A stretch of 64,000 nucleotides of DNA from positions 41,001-105,000 of the forward strand of contig CAUYUJ010018460.1 of the NCBI GenBank assembly GCA_963575745.1, in the 5' to 3' direction. Below are positions 48,096 through 59,655 of the stretch, one piece after another. The first letter of the stretch is position 1. Each line of letters starts with the position of its first letter. This stretch comes from Prorocentrum cordatum. Taxonomy: Eukaryota; Sar; Dinophyceae; Prorocentrales; Prorocentraceae. The position numbers and the translations under genes are program-made. The notes below the pieces were generated by a model, which did not search any database, was not told the DNA's origin, and saw nothing but the letters and a program-made list of their open reading frames with translations.

Positions 48096-48451
48096 ACATG
48101 TGGCCTGGCATAAAGTTCTGGGCAGTCCCCGGTTTTCCCCGGCATCCCCCGGATTCTGCCCAGACCCCCCTGGGGAATCAGGATGCTCTCTGTTGACCCC
48201 ACTAGAAACCTATCAGTCTTCGCTGTTAGGTAAAAAAGACGCAATCATGTCTGGGTAGTCAGCTGCTCGACTGTACTGAAGGGGCCCTGGGACACACAAG
48301 TAAATAGACACAAGTAACAGGATTCCCCTATATTTTCCTGGGGCATCGACGAAGAGTTGTGTCTGTGTGTGTATGTGTTTTCCCCTCCTTCTGTACACTG
48401 GCCAGGGATCGCTCAAACATCAGCCACAGGGCCCCTCAGAGACACCATTTT

Positions 48452-48661
48452 GGACACCCGAAATGGGTACCGAAAGAATGGGGACAATGCCCAACAACAA
48501 ATGTTGTCCCAAACCAACAGCGGCCGCTGTTGGGCAGGTGGCCTTCTGTCTCAAGTGGACACAGACCGCGGCGGCGCAGAGAGCGAGTCCTGTTCAAAAT
48601 GAACAGGAACTGCTGTTGGGCATTGTACCCATTCTGTCCGTACCCATTTCGGGCGTCCAGA
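48452..48661 (+). mobile_element. Inverted-repeat family L, copy 2
   Basis: About 45-bp ends: GGACACCCGAAATGGGTACC and its near-complement, then ACAATGCCCAACAAC / GCTGTTGGGCATTGT. Centre has CAGCGGCCGCTG. Confidence 0.8.
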
Positions 48662-48794
48662 ACCATGCCAATTGCCTCTTCAACCCACGCCCGGTCGCGC
48701 GGCCATGGCAGAGCCCCCCCCAAGAGGGCTCTAGCAACCGACGCGCGCGCCCGGGCCGAGGATAGTTTCGGCGGCGCCACGCTCTCCCTTCGGC

Positions 48795-49004
48795 CTCCCC
48801 CTCCTTCTCCTCTTCCTCCTCCTCCTCCTCCTCCTCCTCCTCCTCCTCCTACTCCCCCTCCTCCTCCTCCTCCTCCTCCTCCTCTTCTTCCCTCCTCCTC
48901 CTCCTCCTCCTCCTCCTCTTCTTCCCTCCTCCTCCTCCTCCTCCTCCTCCTCCTCCTCCTCCTCCTCCTCCTCCTCCTCCTCCTCCTCCTCCTCCTCCTC
49001 CTCC

Positions 49005-49044
<40 letters not shown>

Positions 49045-49045
49045 T
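48795..49045. repeat. (CTC)n then (ATC)n microsatellite
   Basis: CTC to 49006, then about 13 ATC units. Confidence 0.95.
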
Positions 49046-49845
49046 CTACTCCTCCTCCCCTGGCCCCTGGCCCCGCCCTGGGAACAGCGGATGTCCGCGA
49101 ACGACCCGCGTCCGCACCGGGAGCAGCGGGGGAAACCTCACGTGCTCGCGCGGCGGGGGCGCACAGCCAAAAGTGCTCCAATGCTCCAAAAACAAAAGCA
49201 ATGCCCTTTGAGCATCAGCCCGATGCGCCAAGCCAAGCCAGTCTCGGCCAGACACGTTCTGAGAACATCTCGTGCAGACCACGCAAGGATCTCAGCACGT
49301 TCTTTGGTGGGCCTATATCGGGGGCGCGCAAACATGGATTGGCGATCCATGGATTTGGCGCGCGGTCGCCTAGTCCATGGATCGGGGGAGGTGCCCTCCC
49401 CCAAATGCGGCTGCTGCTGCCTCGCCCGGCGGCGGAAATCCGCGATTCACCCTGGAAACGGCTCCCGTCGTTAATCCACGCTCCCTTCATCCATGTTTGC
49501 GATCGCCTGAACGCGGCGGTTTCCAGCAACCCTGGACCCCCCGAAAACTGCCATCCCTGGGGGCGCAGCTTGTACTTCCATTCAAACCAACGCAACACTC
49601 TAGAAGAGTCGATCGGATGTTTGGCGTCGGGCCCGTCAAAACACCTGGCGTGAACACGGCGCAACCCCGAGAAAGCACAGAGCAGCGAGGCAGAGGGCCA
49701 GAGGAGCGAGCACGCACGCGGAACCTGTGGCCCCGCGCTCGAGCACCCCCTCCCCGAAGACTGCCACCCCCTGGGGGCGAGGCCTTGTACTTCCGCGGGC
49801 TTCCGCCGGCGGAGCCCGCCCCCGACCTGCTTCCGCCGCCCTCCG
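49046..49845. other. No supported gene
   Basis: GC-rich DNA; 49160-49270 shares GGCCAGACACGTTCTGAGAA-type text with 52440-52530 (unnamed dispersed repeat). Confidence 0.4.
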
Positions 49846-49849
49846 CCGA

Positions 49850-49975
49850 GGAGGAGGAGGAGGAGGAGGAGGAGGAGGAGGAGGAGGAGGAGGAGGAGGA
49901 GGGGGAGGAGGAGGAGGAGGAGGAGGAGGAGGAGGAGGAGGAGGAGGAGGAGGAGGAGGAGGAGGAGGAGGAGGG
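49850..49975. repeat. (GAG)n microsatellite
   Basis: About 40 GAG units on the plus strand. Confidence 0.95.
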
Positions 49976-50189
49976 GCGCGAGGGGCCGTGGAACTGCCGA
50001 CGGGCCCGCCCCCTCCTCCTCCGCCCGCCCTCCGCCAACTCCCTCGGGGGGGCATCGGCGGCGAGGCCCCCCGCCGGAGCGCCCCGCGCAGCAGCGAGCG
50101 GGCGAGCCCGCGGGCGCAGCGGGCGCGACGGGCCGTGGGCCGCGCGGGCGTGCCGCGCGATCCCCCCCCCCCCCGCCGCCCGATCTCCT

Positions 50190-50275
50190 CCTCCTTCTCC
50201 TCTCCTCCTCCTCCTCCTCCTCCTCCTCCTCCTCCTCCTCCTCCCTCCTCCCTCTCCTCCCTCCTCCCCCTCCCC
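50190..50275. repeat. (CTC)n microsatellite
   Basis: Pyrimidine-only tract, opposite in strand to the GAG tracts on both sides. Confidence 0.9.
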
Positions 50276-50377
50276 CGTGCCGAATTTCCGCCGCCAAGGA
50301 CAGCGATCACGCAAAGGCCGCGAACGCCAGCCGCTCCTGCTTCTCTGCGCGGGCCCTCCAACTTCGGGGGGGGGCTT

Positions 50378-50595
50378 CTGGAGGAGGAAGAGGAGGAGGA
50401 GGACGAGGAGGAGGAGGAAGAGGAAAGGGAGGATGAGGAAGAGGAGGAGGAGGAGGAGCAGAAGGAGCGAGGAGGAGGAGGAGGAGGACGAGTGGGGAGG
50501 AGGAGGAGGAGGAGGAGGAGGAGGAGGAGAGGAGGAGGAGGAGGAGGAAGATGAGGATGAGGGAAAAGGAGGAGGAGGAGGATGAGGAGGGAGGA
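50378..50595. repeat. (GAG)n microsatellite
   Basis: Purine-only tract; long acidic or poly-Gly frames here are artefacts. Confidence 0.95.
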
Positions 50596-50784
50596 GGGAG
50601 TCCCCGAAAGCTTGCGGCGGCCATTCTGGTGGGGGGCCGAGGCTGGAAGCAACCACAGCGTCAAGATCAGCTTGCCAGGACGCCCCGACATCGCCGCCAC
50701 GTGCATGCAAGGACCGATGACGACTAGCTGTCCAAGCAGACACCAGAGCTTGAGGAACACACAATTGCATAAGCATGACTCCTG

Positions 50785-50890
50785 GAAGGTCCGCGCTGAT
50801 TTCTTGCATCGGCGCGACCGCGGTAGCGCCGGAGGCGCCGCCAGGGGCGCCTGGCGCCGATCCAAGAAATCCGCGCGGAACTCCGAGAAA
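50785..50890 (+). mobile_element. Inverted-repeat family N, copy 2
   Basis: GTCCGCGCTGATTTCTTGCA and GATCCAAGAAATCCGCGCGG around a GGCGCC-rich centre. Confidence 0.65.
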
Positions 50891-51004
50891 TGATTGTTTT
50901 CTTGCGCTTCGAATGCCGGCCAGCTTTTCAAGACGCTGCCCATCCTCGGACAAACTGGACCCGGGCCCCACCAACTCGGCAAGGTCTGGCGCGATCGGTG
51001 CAAG

Positions 51005-51290
51005 CCCACCAAGATGGCCTAGGGGGCCCCACGAGGGGCCCAGGATAGCCCGAAGACGGCCCCAAGAGCGCTTCAAGACCCACGAGGCCCCCAGCAGGCC
51101 CCCAAGATGCCACTTTCAGGCCCAGGCGGGGGGGGCCTACTTGAGTACCACCCCCCTTCTTTGACCTATGGCTTCCAAGACGGCCCCAATAGGCCCCCAA
51201 AGCCCCCAAGAGAGCTCCAAATCGGCCCCAAGAGGGCCCTAAGTAACCCCCGAGAGGGCCCACTAGGCCTCCGAGGCGCTTCCAAAGCGA
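51005..51290. repeat. CCAAGACGGCC-type minisatellite, second site
   Basis: Short, diverged relative of the 25.3-26.5 kb array. Confidence 0.7.
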
Positions 51291-51299
51291 CGCGGGCAC

Positions 51300-51815
51300 G
51301 GTGAGCAACGGCAGGCAGCCACTCTACCAAGGCGACCCTGGGCACGCACGACGTCATACAGGCACCGCAGGCGACGACAGGCAACCACTCAACCAAGACA
51401 GCCACGAGGAGCCGCGAAGCACATGCAACGACGCGGACGCGGTTCACTGCTGGGTCGCACGGTGCTGCACATCCCTGACCACGGCAACTCGCCCGGCGGC
51501 TCCAAGGACGATTCCAGAGAGCGGGTCGAGCAAGCTTGGGGCGGCGCAAGTGGGGATACGCGAATCGTCAAGAATTTCTGCCTGCGTTGCGCTCCACGCT
51601 GCATGCATGCATGCAAACAACAACAAACTGACGCATGCAAGCAGACAAAAACGGAAACGCTCGATCGATACTGCACGCAAGCAGGCGTGCGCGCACGCAT
51701 ATGCAATCCAACTAGCACGCGGTCAAAAACGCAACACGCAGACATGCAAACACAAAAGGGCACGCACGTAGGCAACCGTGCAAACTAGCAGTCCGTGGCG
51801 CCGCCAGATTACATA
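51300..51815. other. No supported gene
   Basis: Unique DNA with a GCATGCATGCA-rich part at 51600-51730. No exon recognised. Confidence 0.4.
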
Positions 51816-51820
51816 TTATA

Positions 51821-51981
51821 CTCAGGTCGTGCATGTCCTCCCACAGGCGGATTTTGAAGAAAATGACACTAGCAAAAATATACTCCCCCAAATGAATCAA
51901 TATTCGATGAACCGTCCCCCGACTATTGTTTGACTATTACTTTTTGAACATTCCTCCTGTAATGAGACATGCCCGACTTAA
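51821..51981 (+). mobile_element. Introner family A, copy 5
   Basis: CAGGTCGTGCATGTCCTCCC and GAGACATGCCCGACTTAA; ends slightly diverged. Confidence 0.7.
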
Positions 51982-52185
51982 TAGTGTATGGATCGCCGAA
52001 CAAAATACAATAATCGCTACAATCAGTGCCAAGCAAGGTCCAGTAAACCAAGCCGTTGACCGCCATGGCCGCTGCCGCCAGTCTCAATCGCGGCGTCATG
52101 TGGCATGGGTCGAGCGCGCGCAGGCAGCCGCACGACGTTCGTGTGGATTCCGAATCGGTGCGCGGACGCGGCAAATTATTCGGCG

Positions 52186-52380
52186 GCGAGCGAAGGGGGG
52201 GGGGAAATGAGAACGCCAAGGCCCTTTCAGAAGGCGGCGAGGCTTCTCAGAAATCATCGCGCCTTCTGAGAAGTTGTTTGCGTTCTCGGGGAAGGCTTAG
52301 AAAACCTCTCAGAAGGCCGGGGGACTTCCGAGCCTTCGGGAAAAAAGGCCCGGCCCTTCTCACTTCCCCCCTCGCTCGCG
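52186..52380 (+). mobile_element. Introner family B, copy 2
   Basis: Ends GCGAGCGAAGGGGGGGGG and CACTTCCCCCCTCGCTCGC; inner CTTTCAGAAGGCGGCGAGGC and related dyads as in the EPSP synthase intron. Confidence 0.7.
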
Positions 52381-53389
52381 GCCCGTCCCGGCATTCCTAT
52401 AGCCCTACCACGACATGTTCTTAGAACCCAGAACTGTTCAGAAAACAAAAAACAATTCTCTTCGAACATGAACCCAATGTGATAGAACAAGACAGCCCCA
52501 GCCAAACATGTTCTGAGAACCTTTCGTGAAGGCGGCTGCCTCGTCCGCCGATGCTCGCAGGCCCTCCGCCCGCGGAGCTGCCCTCGTGTGCTGCCGCCGG
52601 CCGCCGCCCCGGCCTTCCGCCGAGGAGGCGATGTCAACTTCTCGGGTCCTGGCCGGCGAGGCCCTTTAAGGAACGCCCCGTAGCAGCGCTCGGCTACCTG
52701 TAGAGTGGCACTCGCCAGGCGACCACGGCAGCCGTCCGACGCGCGACTACGAATACGCTTGCGACGGATGCCTTCATCGGCTCCAGCGGTGCTCGTTGCA
52801 TTGGCACAGCGACCGTGGCCACGGCAACCGTGACACGCACGACTGAACACTGGCAGCGCACTTTTTTTGTCGCGGCGCTGGCGATCGCGCAGCGCGAGGG
52901 GGCCTAGAGGTCGGGGCGACAGCTCGATGGATTCGGACGCTGTTGGGGCATGGGTAGGAGGGCCACGCTTGCGGATGTGGGGGGGGCCTGGGGAGGAGAG
53001 CGATCGGGACGGGAACCTCCTCGGGGCGCCCCGCGGCTAAAGGCCGCTCGAGATCGGCCCCAAAAGCGGCGTGGACGCACACGGGGTGGGTGCGACCATC
53101 GTCTTCTGGGGGAAAGCTGTTACCCACGAGTGTTTCGCGCCCGCGAGTGGGCTCCCCAAACACGGCGCCTGCACCAAGAGCTTCTTAGTTCGTTTCTGAA
53201 TATTTGCACGGGTTTCCCGCCCGTTGCAGACGCGTGTGCTGACTGGGCCTTGTGGGTTTTCGCTCAGTCGCCGCCTCCTGGGCCGCCTTGTGTGCTTGCT
53301 CGGTTTTCCAAATGTTCGCCAACTCGCCGCCCCTTGCCGCTCACGACTGCTAGAACAACAGCGACAAAAAGAACTGCAACAACAATAAC

Positions 53390-53425
53390 ATCAACTAAGT
53401 ACTACAACTACAACTACAACGACGC

Positions 53426-53516
<91 letters not shown>

Positions 53517-53517
53517 G

Positions 53518-53549
<32 letters not shown>

Positions 53550-53550
53550 G

Positions 53551-53645
<95 letters not shown>

Positions 53646-53674
53646 GCCTACTACTACTACTACTACCACTACTG

Positions 53675-53719
<45 letters not shown>

Positions 53720-53720
53720 G

Positions 53721-53770
<50 letters not shown>

Positions 53771-54551
53771 GTAATAGTAGTACTACTACTACTACTACTA
53801 CGACTACGGCTACGACTACGACTACAACTACTACGACGACGACGACGACGACTACTACTACGACGACTACTACTGCTACTACTACTACTACTACTACTAC
53901 GACGACTACCACTATTACGACGACCGCTACGACTACAACTATTGCTACTACCACCACTGCGCTTACTACTACGCCTACTACCGCTGCGACGACACCGACT
54001 ACTACGACTGCTGAGACTTGTAATGCAACTACGACTGCGACAACGATTATAACTGCGACTATTGCTACTACCACTACTGCTGCTGCTTCTGTTACTATAT
54101 ACAACTAAGGTACTTGTACGACAACGATGACGACTACTACTGCTAATGCTAGAACTCGCGACGCCAAATATATTGGCAGCATTGCGTGTACTACGCCTGC
54201 TGCTACTACTGCTGCAACTTCTGTTGATACTGCCACTACTAATGCTACTACTAGTGGTATTGCGACTGGTGCTACTACTACGAATGATACGGCCGCCACT
54301 ACTACTACCAACACCACTACCACTACTGCGACAATTGAGCCTGCTACTATGCCTATGACTCCGGTTACTACCACTACTACTGCAACGGCACCTACAACAC
54401 CACCAACAACTACTACTACTGCTACGAATAGTACTAAACACTTCTACTGCGATGTCGGTTACGACTACTATTATTGCGACTATAAACTACTCATACTACG
54501 ACTAGTACGACTGCCACTACTACTTCTACTAGCACTACTCCTACGACGACG

Positions 54552-54585
<34 letters not shown>

Positions 54586-54870
54586 ACATTACTACTACCA
54601 CTACCACTACCACTTGCACTCACACAACTACTGTACTATTACCTACTACTACAACGACGACCACGACCACTGTCACTACTACTAATACTGATCCTGCTAT
54701 TACTTCTACTACTACTACTACTACTACTTGCTCTACTTCTACTTGACCTTCAACTTCTACCAATACCTCTACTGCAACAACAACTACTAGTCCTACTTCT
54801 ACTCCGTCCTCGTCGATTAATACTACTATTACTACTACCACTTCTACTACGACTACTGCTACCGCTACGG

Positions 54871-54905
<35 letters not shown>

Positions 54906-55145
54906 GCTACTACTGCTACTACGATTACTACTAATACGGCGACGACGACGCCAACGACTACTACTACTTCTACTATTTTGACTACTACCACTTGTTGTAC
55001 TTCTACATCTACTATTACTACCACTACTCCTGTTACTACTACGACTACTACGACTACTACTACGTTTACTACTACTACTACTACTGCTACTACCATTACT
55101 ACCAGTACTTATTCTTCTTCTACTACAAAAGACGACTGCTATTAT

Positions 55146-55199
<54 letters not shown>

Positions 55200-55330
55200 A
55201 ACAACAACTACTACGACAACTACTACCACTACTTCTTCTACTTCTACTACTACTACTACAACAACAACTACTACTACTACCGCGATTACTACCATTAATC
55301 TGATTACTACTACGATTGAGGCTGCTACTA
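53390..55330. repeat. (TAC/CTA)n array, about 1.9 kb
   Basis: Almost pure TAC from 53430 to 53780, then increasingly degenerate ACN/TAC text, becoming pure again near 54885 and 55140-55195. Poly-Tyr, poly-Thr, poly-Ser and poly-Val frames are artefacts. Confidence 0.95.
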
Positions 55331-56080
55331 CTTACGCGACTACGACTAGTACCACTGCGACAGGTTCTGCCATTACCATTCCACTACCACTACCACAACT
55401 ATGCCCACCAATACTACTACACTTACTATGGCCACTTGTGCTAAGCATGCGGCCAGTGGTGCTACATCCACGACAGCAACAATTCATACGGCCACTGGTG
55501 CTACCCAACACTGCCCTCAACCAAGGTCGGAATTATCCGCTCCCCAGTTGGTGTTGTCTCATTCTGTGCTTATTCGGCGTGCCCGTTCAGCGTGAAAATC
55601 ATAACACACCATGCCAAAGGATCCTGTACTGCCCCGGTTCATCCCTGACAAATGGTACAATGTGGTGTGCACGCGATGATATCACAAAGGCGACCATCGC
55701 AATCCTTATGCAACAATGCAAGGTGAACCACATGCGCGTGACCATGTCAAACTCTTTCCAAAACCATGTGCTTCCACTGAATGTTGATGTCCTTGTTAAA
55801 ACAACATGTCAGCATTAGGTGCGCATGCGTTCGAAGAAGTGACGCCAGTGTAGAATTTCATGGTGGACATTTTGAAGCCATATAAACAATTCTGGCTGCA
55901 CGCGCGCGCGTGCTGAAATCGGCCAACAATCACCGCGCACCCGCCAACTATTTCGAATGACGCCATGCGGGCCACACGCTCACGTTTCCCTGCTGGCCTC
56001 ACGTATCCCTGCCCAAATCATTGGCTCTCTAAACTCAACACATGACTACTCAACACAACCAGTGTTCAGGATATGGAATT
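55331..56080. other. No supported gene
   Basis: Unique DNA with moderate GC; short frames only. Confidence 0.4.
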
Positions 56081-56084
56081 CGGG

Positions 56085-56160
56085 ACTTTTGCACCCGCGG
56101 GCAGACCCCAGCGCGGATCCAAGAAATCCGCGCGGAACGCCAAAACTTCATGTGTAGGGC
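56085..56160 (+). mobile_element. Inverted-repeat family N, copy 3 (right half only)
   Basis: GGATCCAAGAAATCCGCGCG and GAACGCCAAAACTTCATG; the left arm is missing. Confidence 0.6.
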
Positions 56161-56230
56161 ATGTCTTCTCTTCTTCGAACATGGGCTGCTTCGACCACAT
56201 GGCGCCGGAGCGCCGGAGGAGGGGCCTGGG

Positions 56231-56392
56231 CTTAGGTCGGGCGTGTCCTCCTACAGGCGGATTTTGGACGAAGAATAAATCATTACCAACAAATGCTCCA
56301 AACAAATAAGAAATATCAGAACAATCGTCCCGAAACAATTTTTTATACTATTTTTGGATATTCCTCCAGTAGAGGGACATGCCCTGCTTAAG
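56231..56392 (+). mobile_element. Introner family A, copy 6, with perfect 8-bp target duplication
   Basis: Ends CTTAGGTCGGGCGTGTCC and GGGACATGCCCTGCTTAAG; GCCTGGGC at 56224-56231 and 56392-56399. On the minus strand the duplicate contains CAG/GC, allowing the same GC-AG splicing as copy 1. Confidence 0.8.
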
Positions 56393-56399
56393 CCTGGGC

Positions 56400-56738
56400 C
56401 CGCAGGACGCTCTGCGCAGTGCCGCCCAGGCTGACCGACGGCCCGCCGCGGCGGAAAGGAGGCGGATCGAGGACTCCTCGCCTGGCTCGCGGTGCTCCGG
56501 CGGGAGGCCCCTGGATCTCAGGTGCGGCCGGCGTGAGGCCGCCGAGGAGTACACCCAGACGTGGCCGCGTTGTAAAGGAATCCTCGAACTCACTCTCTCC
56601 ACTGCTGGGGAGGGGGCGCCGTGGAGGTGCGGAGGCTGCGATAAGCACGTGGTCCTCCAGAAGCCCGACGGGGTGTCGCACGAGAAGTGGCTCCATTTGG
56701 CCAAGGATGCGTGGCGCACGGTACGATCGCGTCGTTAA
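56400..56738 (+). CDS. Possible exon with Cys-rich end, function unknown
   Basis: Plus-strand frame with LRCGRREAAEEYTQTWPRC, APWRCGGCDKHVVLQKPDG and EKWLHLAKDAWRTV, ending in TAA. Four Cys in two pairs suggest a zinc ribbon. A start ATG at 56200 would join in frame if introner copy 6 is removed. The minus strand is also open, so the strand is not certain. Confidence 0.3.
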   Translation, partial: PQDALRSAAQADRRPAAAERRRIEDSSPGSRCSGGRPLDLRCGRREAAEEYTQTWPRCKGILELTLSTAGEGAPWRCGGCDKHVVLQKPDGVSHEKWLHLAKDAWRTVRSRR

Positions 56739-56739
56739 A

Positions 56740-56905
56740 AATCATGGCGGGAGGTTTTTGGCAATTTTCGGCCTCGGCGGGCCCTCGCCGGGCCTCGGGA
56801 CCGTCCAAAGACGACTTCGGATGAAAAACGGGTCCTCGGGAAAGGTCGGGACCTCCAAGGACCCCATACTGAAAAAATCAGGACGGCGCATATCTGGGCA
56901 GTCAA
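56740..56905 (+). repeat. Family S repeat
   Basis: GGGCCCTCGCCGGGCCTCGG, AAGACGACTTCGGATGAAAA and AAAAAATCAGGACGGCGC. Confidence 0.7.
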
Positions 56906-57730
56906 CCCGTATTGGAAGGATGCGCCATAAGGATGCAAGGGCCTTGGAAGCCCATCTCGAAGCTGTTCGAGCGGGGCGCGGCCAACAAAAGTGGCCAGGG
57001 ATGGACCGAGGAGGCAAGGATGAAAGGGTATCCTCGGGAGGAATGCCCATCCTTACACACAATGCGGGTTGACTGTCGCAGCCGAGTTCCCTTCGTTGGG
57101 TCTTTCCTTTTCTTCTCCCTGGCTTTCGCCCAGGAGGCCGGCGTCCGTTTCGACATGATCAGGCGTTTCTTCCCCATCATTGGGTTGTTTTACTTCTTCT
57201 TCTTCTTCTTCTTCTTCTGGGCTTTCGCACTTTGGGCCGGCGTCAGCTTCGCATATGCAGGCGCTTCTTCATATCCATCGTGACGTTGTTCTTCTTCGTG
57301 GATTCGTCCACAAGGTCTGCGTCAATTTCAACGTGGACAGGCGCTTCGTCATCATTACATGTTTCTTCCTTTCTGGCGTACGTCCTGAGGGCCTTGGTCA
57401 ATTTCAGGTTCTCTCCCCCCCCAAAGGCCGCCGTCATGGAAACGTCTGCTATAACCAGAAGCCCACGGGAAAGGAGGAACATGGGAGGCGAGGAATAGGG
57501 GGGAACACGTCAGCGAGGCCAAGTCGTGCGTTCCTTCTGTACGCCTCCGCTTTTGAGGCGGAGGAGGACTTGGAGGAGGAGGAGGAGGAGGAGGAGCAGG
57601 AGGAGGTGACCCTTGGTGCGCGGCTCTGGAGGGCCGCGAGGGGGCCAGACCCGAGCACGCAGGCCGCTGCCGCGGCTCCGCGCTCGGCGATCGGGGAGCC
57701 CCGATGAACGAAAGGTCCCTCTTACTTTGG
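56906..57730. other. No supported gene; (TTC)n at 57193-57218
   Basis: Unique DNA with a TTC tract and a short GAG tract at 57560-57600. Confidence 0.4.
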
Positions 57731-57734
57731 GTGA

Positions 57735-57965
57735 CCCAAGATCGGGCCGGGCGAAAGGGGGGGATAGCAAAAGGTGGGGTTGAGAATCAGCTCACGTAGC
57801 TGATTTTCCCGGTGCCTCCTGGCGCTGGAGGCGGCTATGTATCGAGGAATGGGCCCCTCGGTGGGGCCGAAACCAGCTGCATGCAGCAGATTTCGTAAAC
57901 CCCCCTTTCCCAGTCCCCCCCTTTCGTCCAGCCCGACAAAAGGGGGTCCAGCTGAAATGGGGTGG
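57735..57965 (+). repeat. Dispersed repeat family C, copy 2
   Basis: Close match to 28070-28270: GGGGGGATAGCAAAAG, GAGAATCAGCTCACGTAG, GGGGCCGAAACCAGCTGC. Confidence 0.75.
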
Positions 57966-58396
57966 TGTTGTGCAATAGGTTTGGGGCAACTGCATTGCAA
58001 GTGTACTGCGCCAGAGAACTGTATTCCAGTGTATATATCAGGTAATGCATTGCGCGCGAAAGTACAGCAATACCTTTGCGCCCCGAAGTGTATTGCACGG
58101 CCCAGATGTATTGCAACCCCACAAATCTATTGCACCAGATCTATTGCACCACCCCCTTCTCGCCGGACCCCCTCTTGGGCCGACCCGACTTACGCCCCGT
58201 CGATTCCAGAGTGGCTTCCCGAACGGAGGGTGACACCCCGGTGCTGGTATTAAGTCGGGCGTGTCCCCCTACAGGGGGATCTTTGACGAAAAATAAAAAA
58301 ACCCAATCAATACAAACGTACAGAAATGCTAAAAAATAGTAAACAAAAATAATCCCCAGACTATTTGTTCACTATTTTTGAAGATCCCCTCTGTAG

Positions 58397-59204
58397 CTGG
58401 CCATCGCTCGGACGTCAATTCCCTCTGCTTTTTTCGGTTTCGTGCGTGGTTTTTACCTAACAGCGAAGACTGATAGGGTTCTAGTAGGGTCAAAAGAGAG
58501 CATCATGACTCTACAGGGGGGTCCGGGCGGCATCCGGGGAGCTGGGTCCGAACTCGTTTTTCGCAAACAGTCACACACTTCGTGCTCTTCGACCTCCCAG
58601 AACTCCATTCCCGGGCCACATTCTGAATGCCCATTCCCGGGCCACATTTTGAATGCCCGGAGCCAACTGTAGGCCACTTCGTGCTCTTCGACTTCCCAGA
58701 ACTCTATTCCCGGGCCACATTTTGAATGCCCGGAGCCAACTGTAGGCCACTTCGTGCTCTTCGACCTCCCAGAACTCCATTCCCGGGCCACACTCTGAAT
58801 GCCCGGAGCCAACTGTAGGCCACTTCGTGCTCTTCCACTTCCCAGAACTCCACTCCCGGGCCACTCAACTACTACTTCACTGTTACCACTACTACCATCA
58901 CAATTACTTCTGCTGCTGCTGTTGCTGCTGCTAGTGTAGCTATTGCTACTGCAACTACTGGCAGTGCCACTGCGACTGCCGCTGATGTTGCCACTGCGAC
59001 TGCCACTGCGAATCCGAATGCGACTGCGAGAAAACCAGAATTCTACAACAGCACTCTTACATGAATACCACAGGCAATGTTTCCAGCTATGCTTCTATAC
59101 ATCGCTGTTAGGTTGCTTTGCCGGGATAATTTCGCCAAATGATCAAGGATGCTCCTCGATGGTCCTCGCCGGAAAAAAAAATCACATGTCCGAGCGATGC
59201 CAAG
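58397..59204 (+). mobile_element. Inverted-repeat family D, copy 3, inserted in introner copy 7
   Basis: Ends GGCCATCGCTCGGACGTC and TGTCCGAGCGATGCCAAG; 4-bp duplication GTAG at 58393-58396 and 59205-59208. Itself split by element E. Confidence 0.8.
58455..59128 (+). mobile_element. Element E, copy 2, inserted in family D copy 3
   Basis: ACCTAACAGCGAAGAC at the left and GTTAGGTTGCTTTGCCGGGA at the right. Carries four units of the element E minisatellite (58570-58865) and a (CTGCGACTGC) tract (58900-59035). Confidence 0.75.
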
Positions 59205-59419
59205 GTAGAGGGACAGGCCCGACCTAGTGCTGGCACTGAGGCTGCCTGGCCCGTCGTGCGGCCTCCGCGGGCCCCCGCGCTGCGGCGCTGCCGCGCCCCC
59301 CTCCGCTGCGGCCGGCCGGGCTCGGCCCCGCCCCTCCCGGGGCGGGCCCGCCCGGTGGTCGGGCAGGGGCCCGGCGGGCCAGGCCCCCCTGGGCAGGCGG
59401 CCCCGCTGTGAGGGCACGG

Positions 59420-59655
59420 CTCCTGGAGCACCCTTCGCCGTCCACCTCCTCCTCCGCCGTCCACCTCCTCCTCCTCCTCCTCCTCCTCCTCCGCCGTCCA
59501 CCTCCTCCTCCGCCGTCCACCTCCTCCTCCCCCTCCCCCTCCTCCTCCTCCTCCTCCTCCTCCTCCTCCTCCTCCGCCTCCTCCTCCTCCTCCTCCTCCT
59601 CCTCTTCCTCCTCCTCCTCCTCCTCCTCCTCCTCCTCCTCCTCCTCCTCCTCGTC
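59420..59655. repeat. (CTC)n microsatellite with CGCCGTCCAC interruptions
   Basis: CTC units broken at the left by repeated CCGCCGTCCAC. Confidence 0.95.

Larger units (their letters stand above)
46321..48232 (-). mobile_element. Element E, copy 1 (satellite-carrying, 1.9 kb)
   Basis: Left end TATCCCGGCAAAGCAGCCTA, right end CTTCGCTGTTAGGTAAAA; the same ends, opposite orientation, bound copy 2 at 58455-59128. Inside are three arrays listed separately. No protein-coding gene seen. Confidence 0.7.
58248..59226 (+). mobile_element. Introner family A, copy 7, split by a nested insertion
   Basis: Left part 58248-58396 with TAAGTCGGGCGTGTCC, right part 59205-59226 with GAGGGACAGGCCCGACCTA. Flanked by GTGCTGG at 58241-58247 and 59227-59233 (target duplication). 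Confidence 0.8.

Noticed and set aside
46719-48258. Frames of over 400 codons (Pro-Gln-Ala-Ser)
   Set aside because: Pure translation of the CAGCCT hexamer and of the 73-bp minisatellite.
53390-55300. Poly-Tyr, poly-Thr and poly-Val proteins
   Set aside because: TAC repeat artefact; all frames stay open because the repeat lacks stops.
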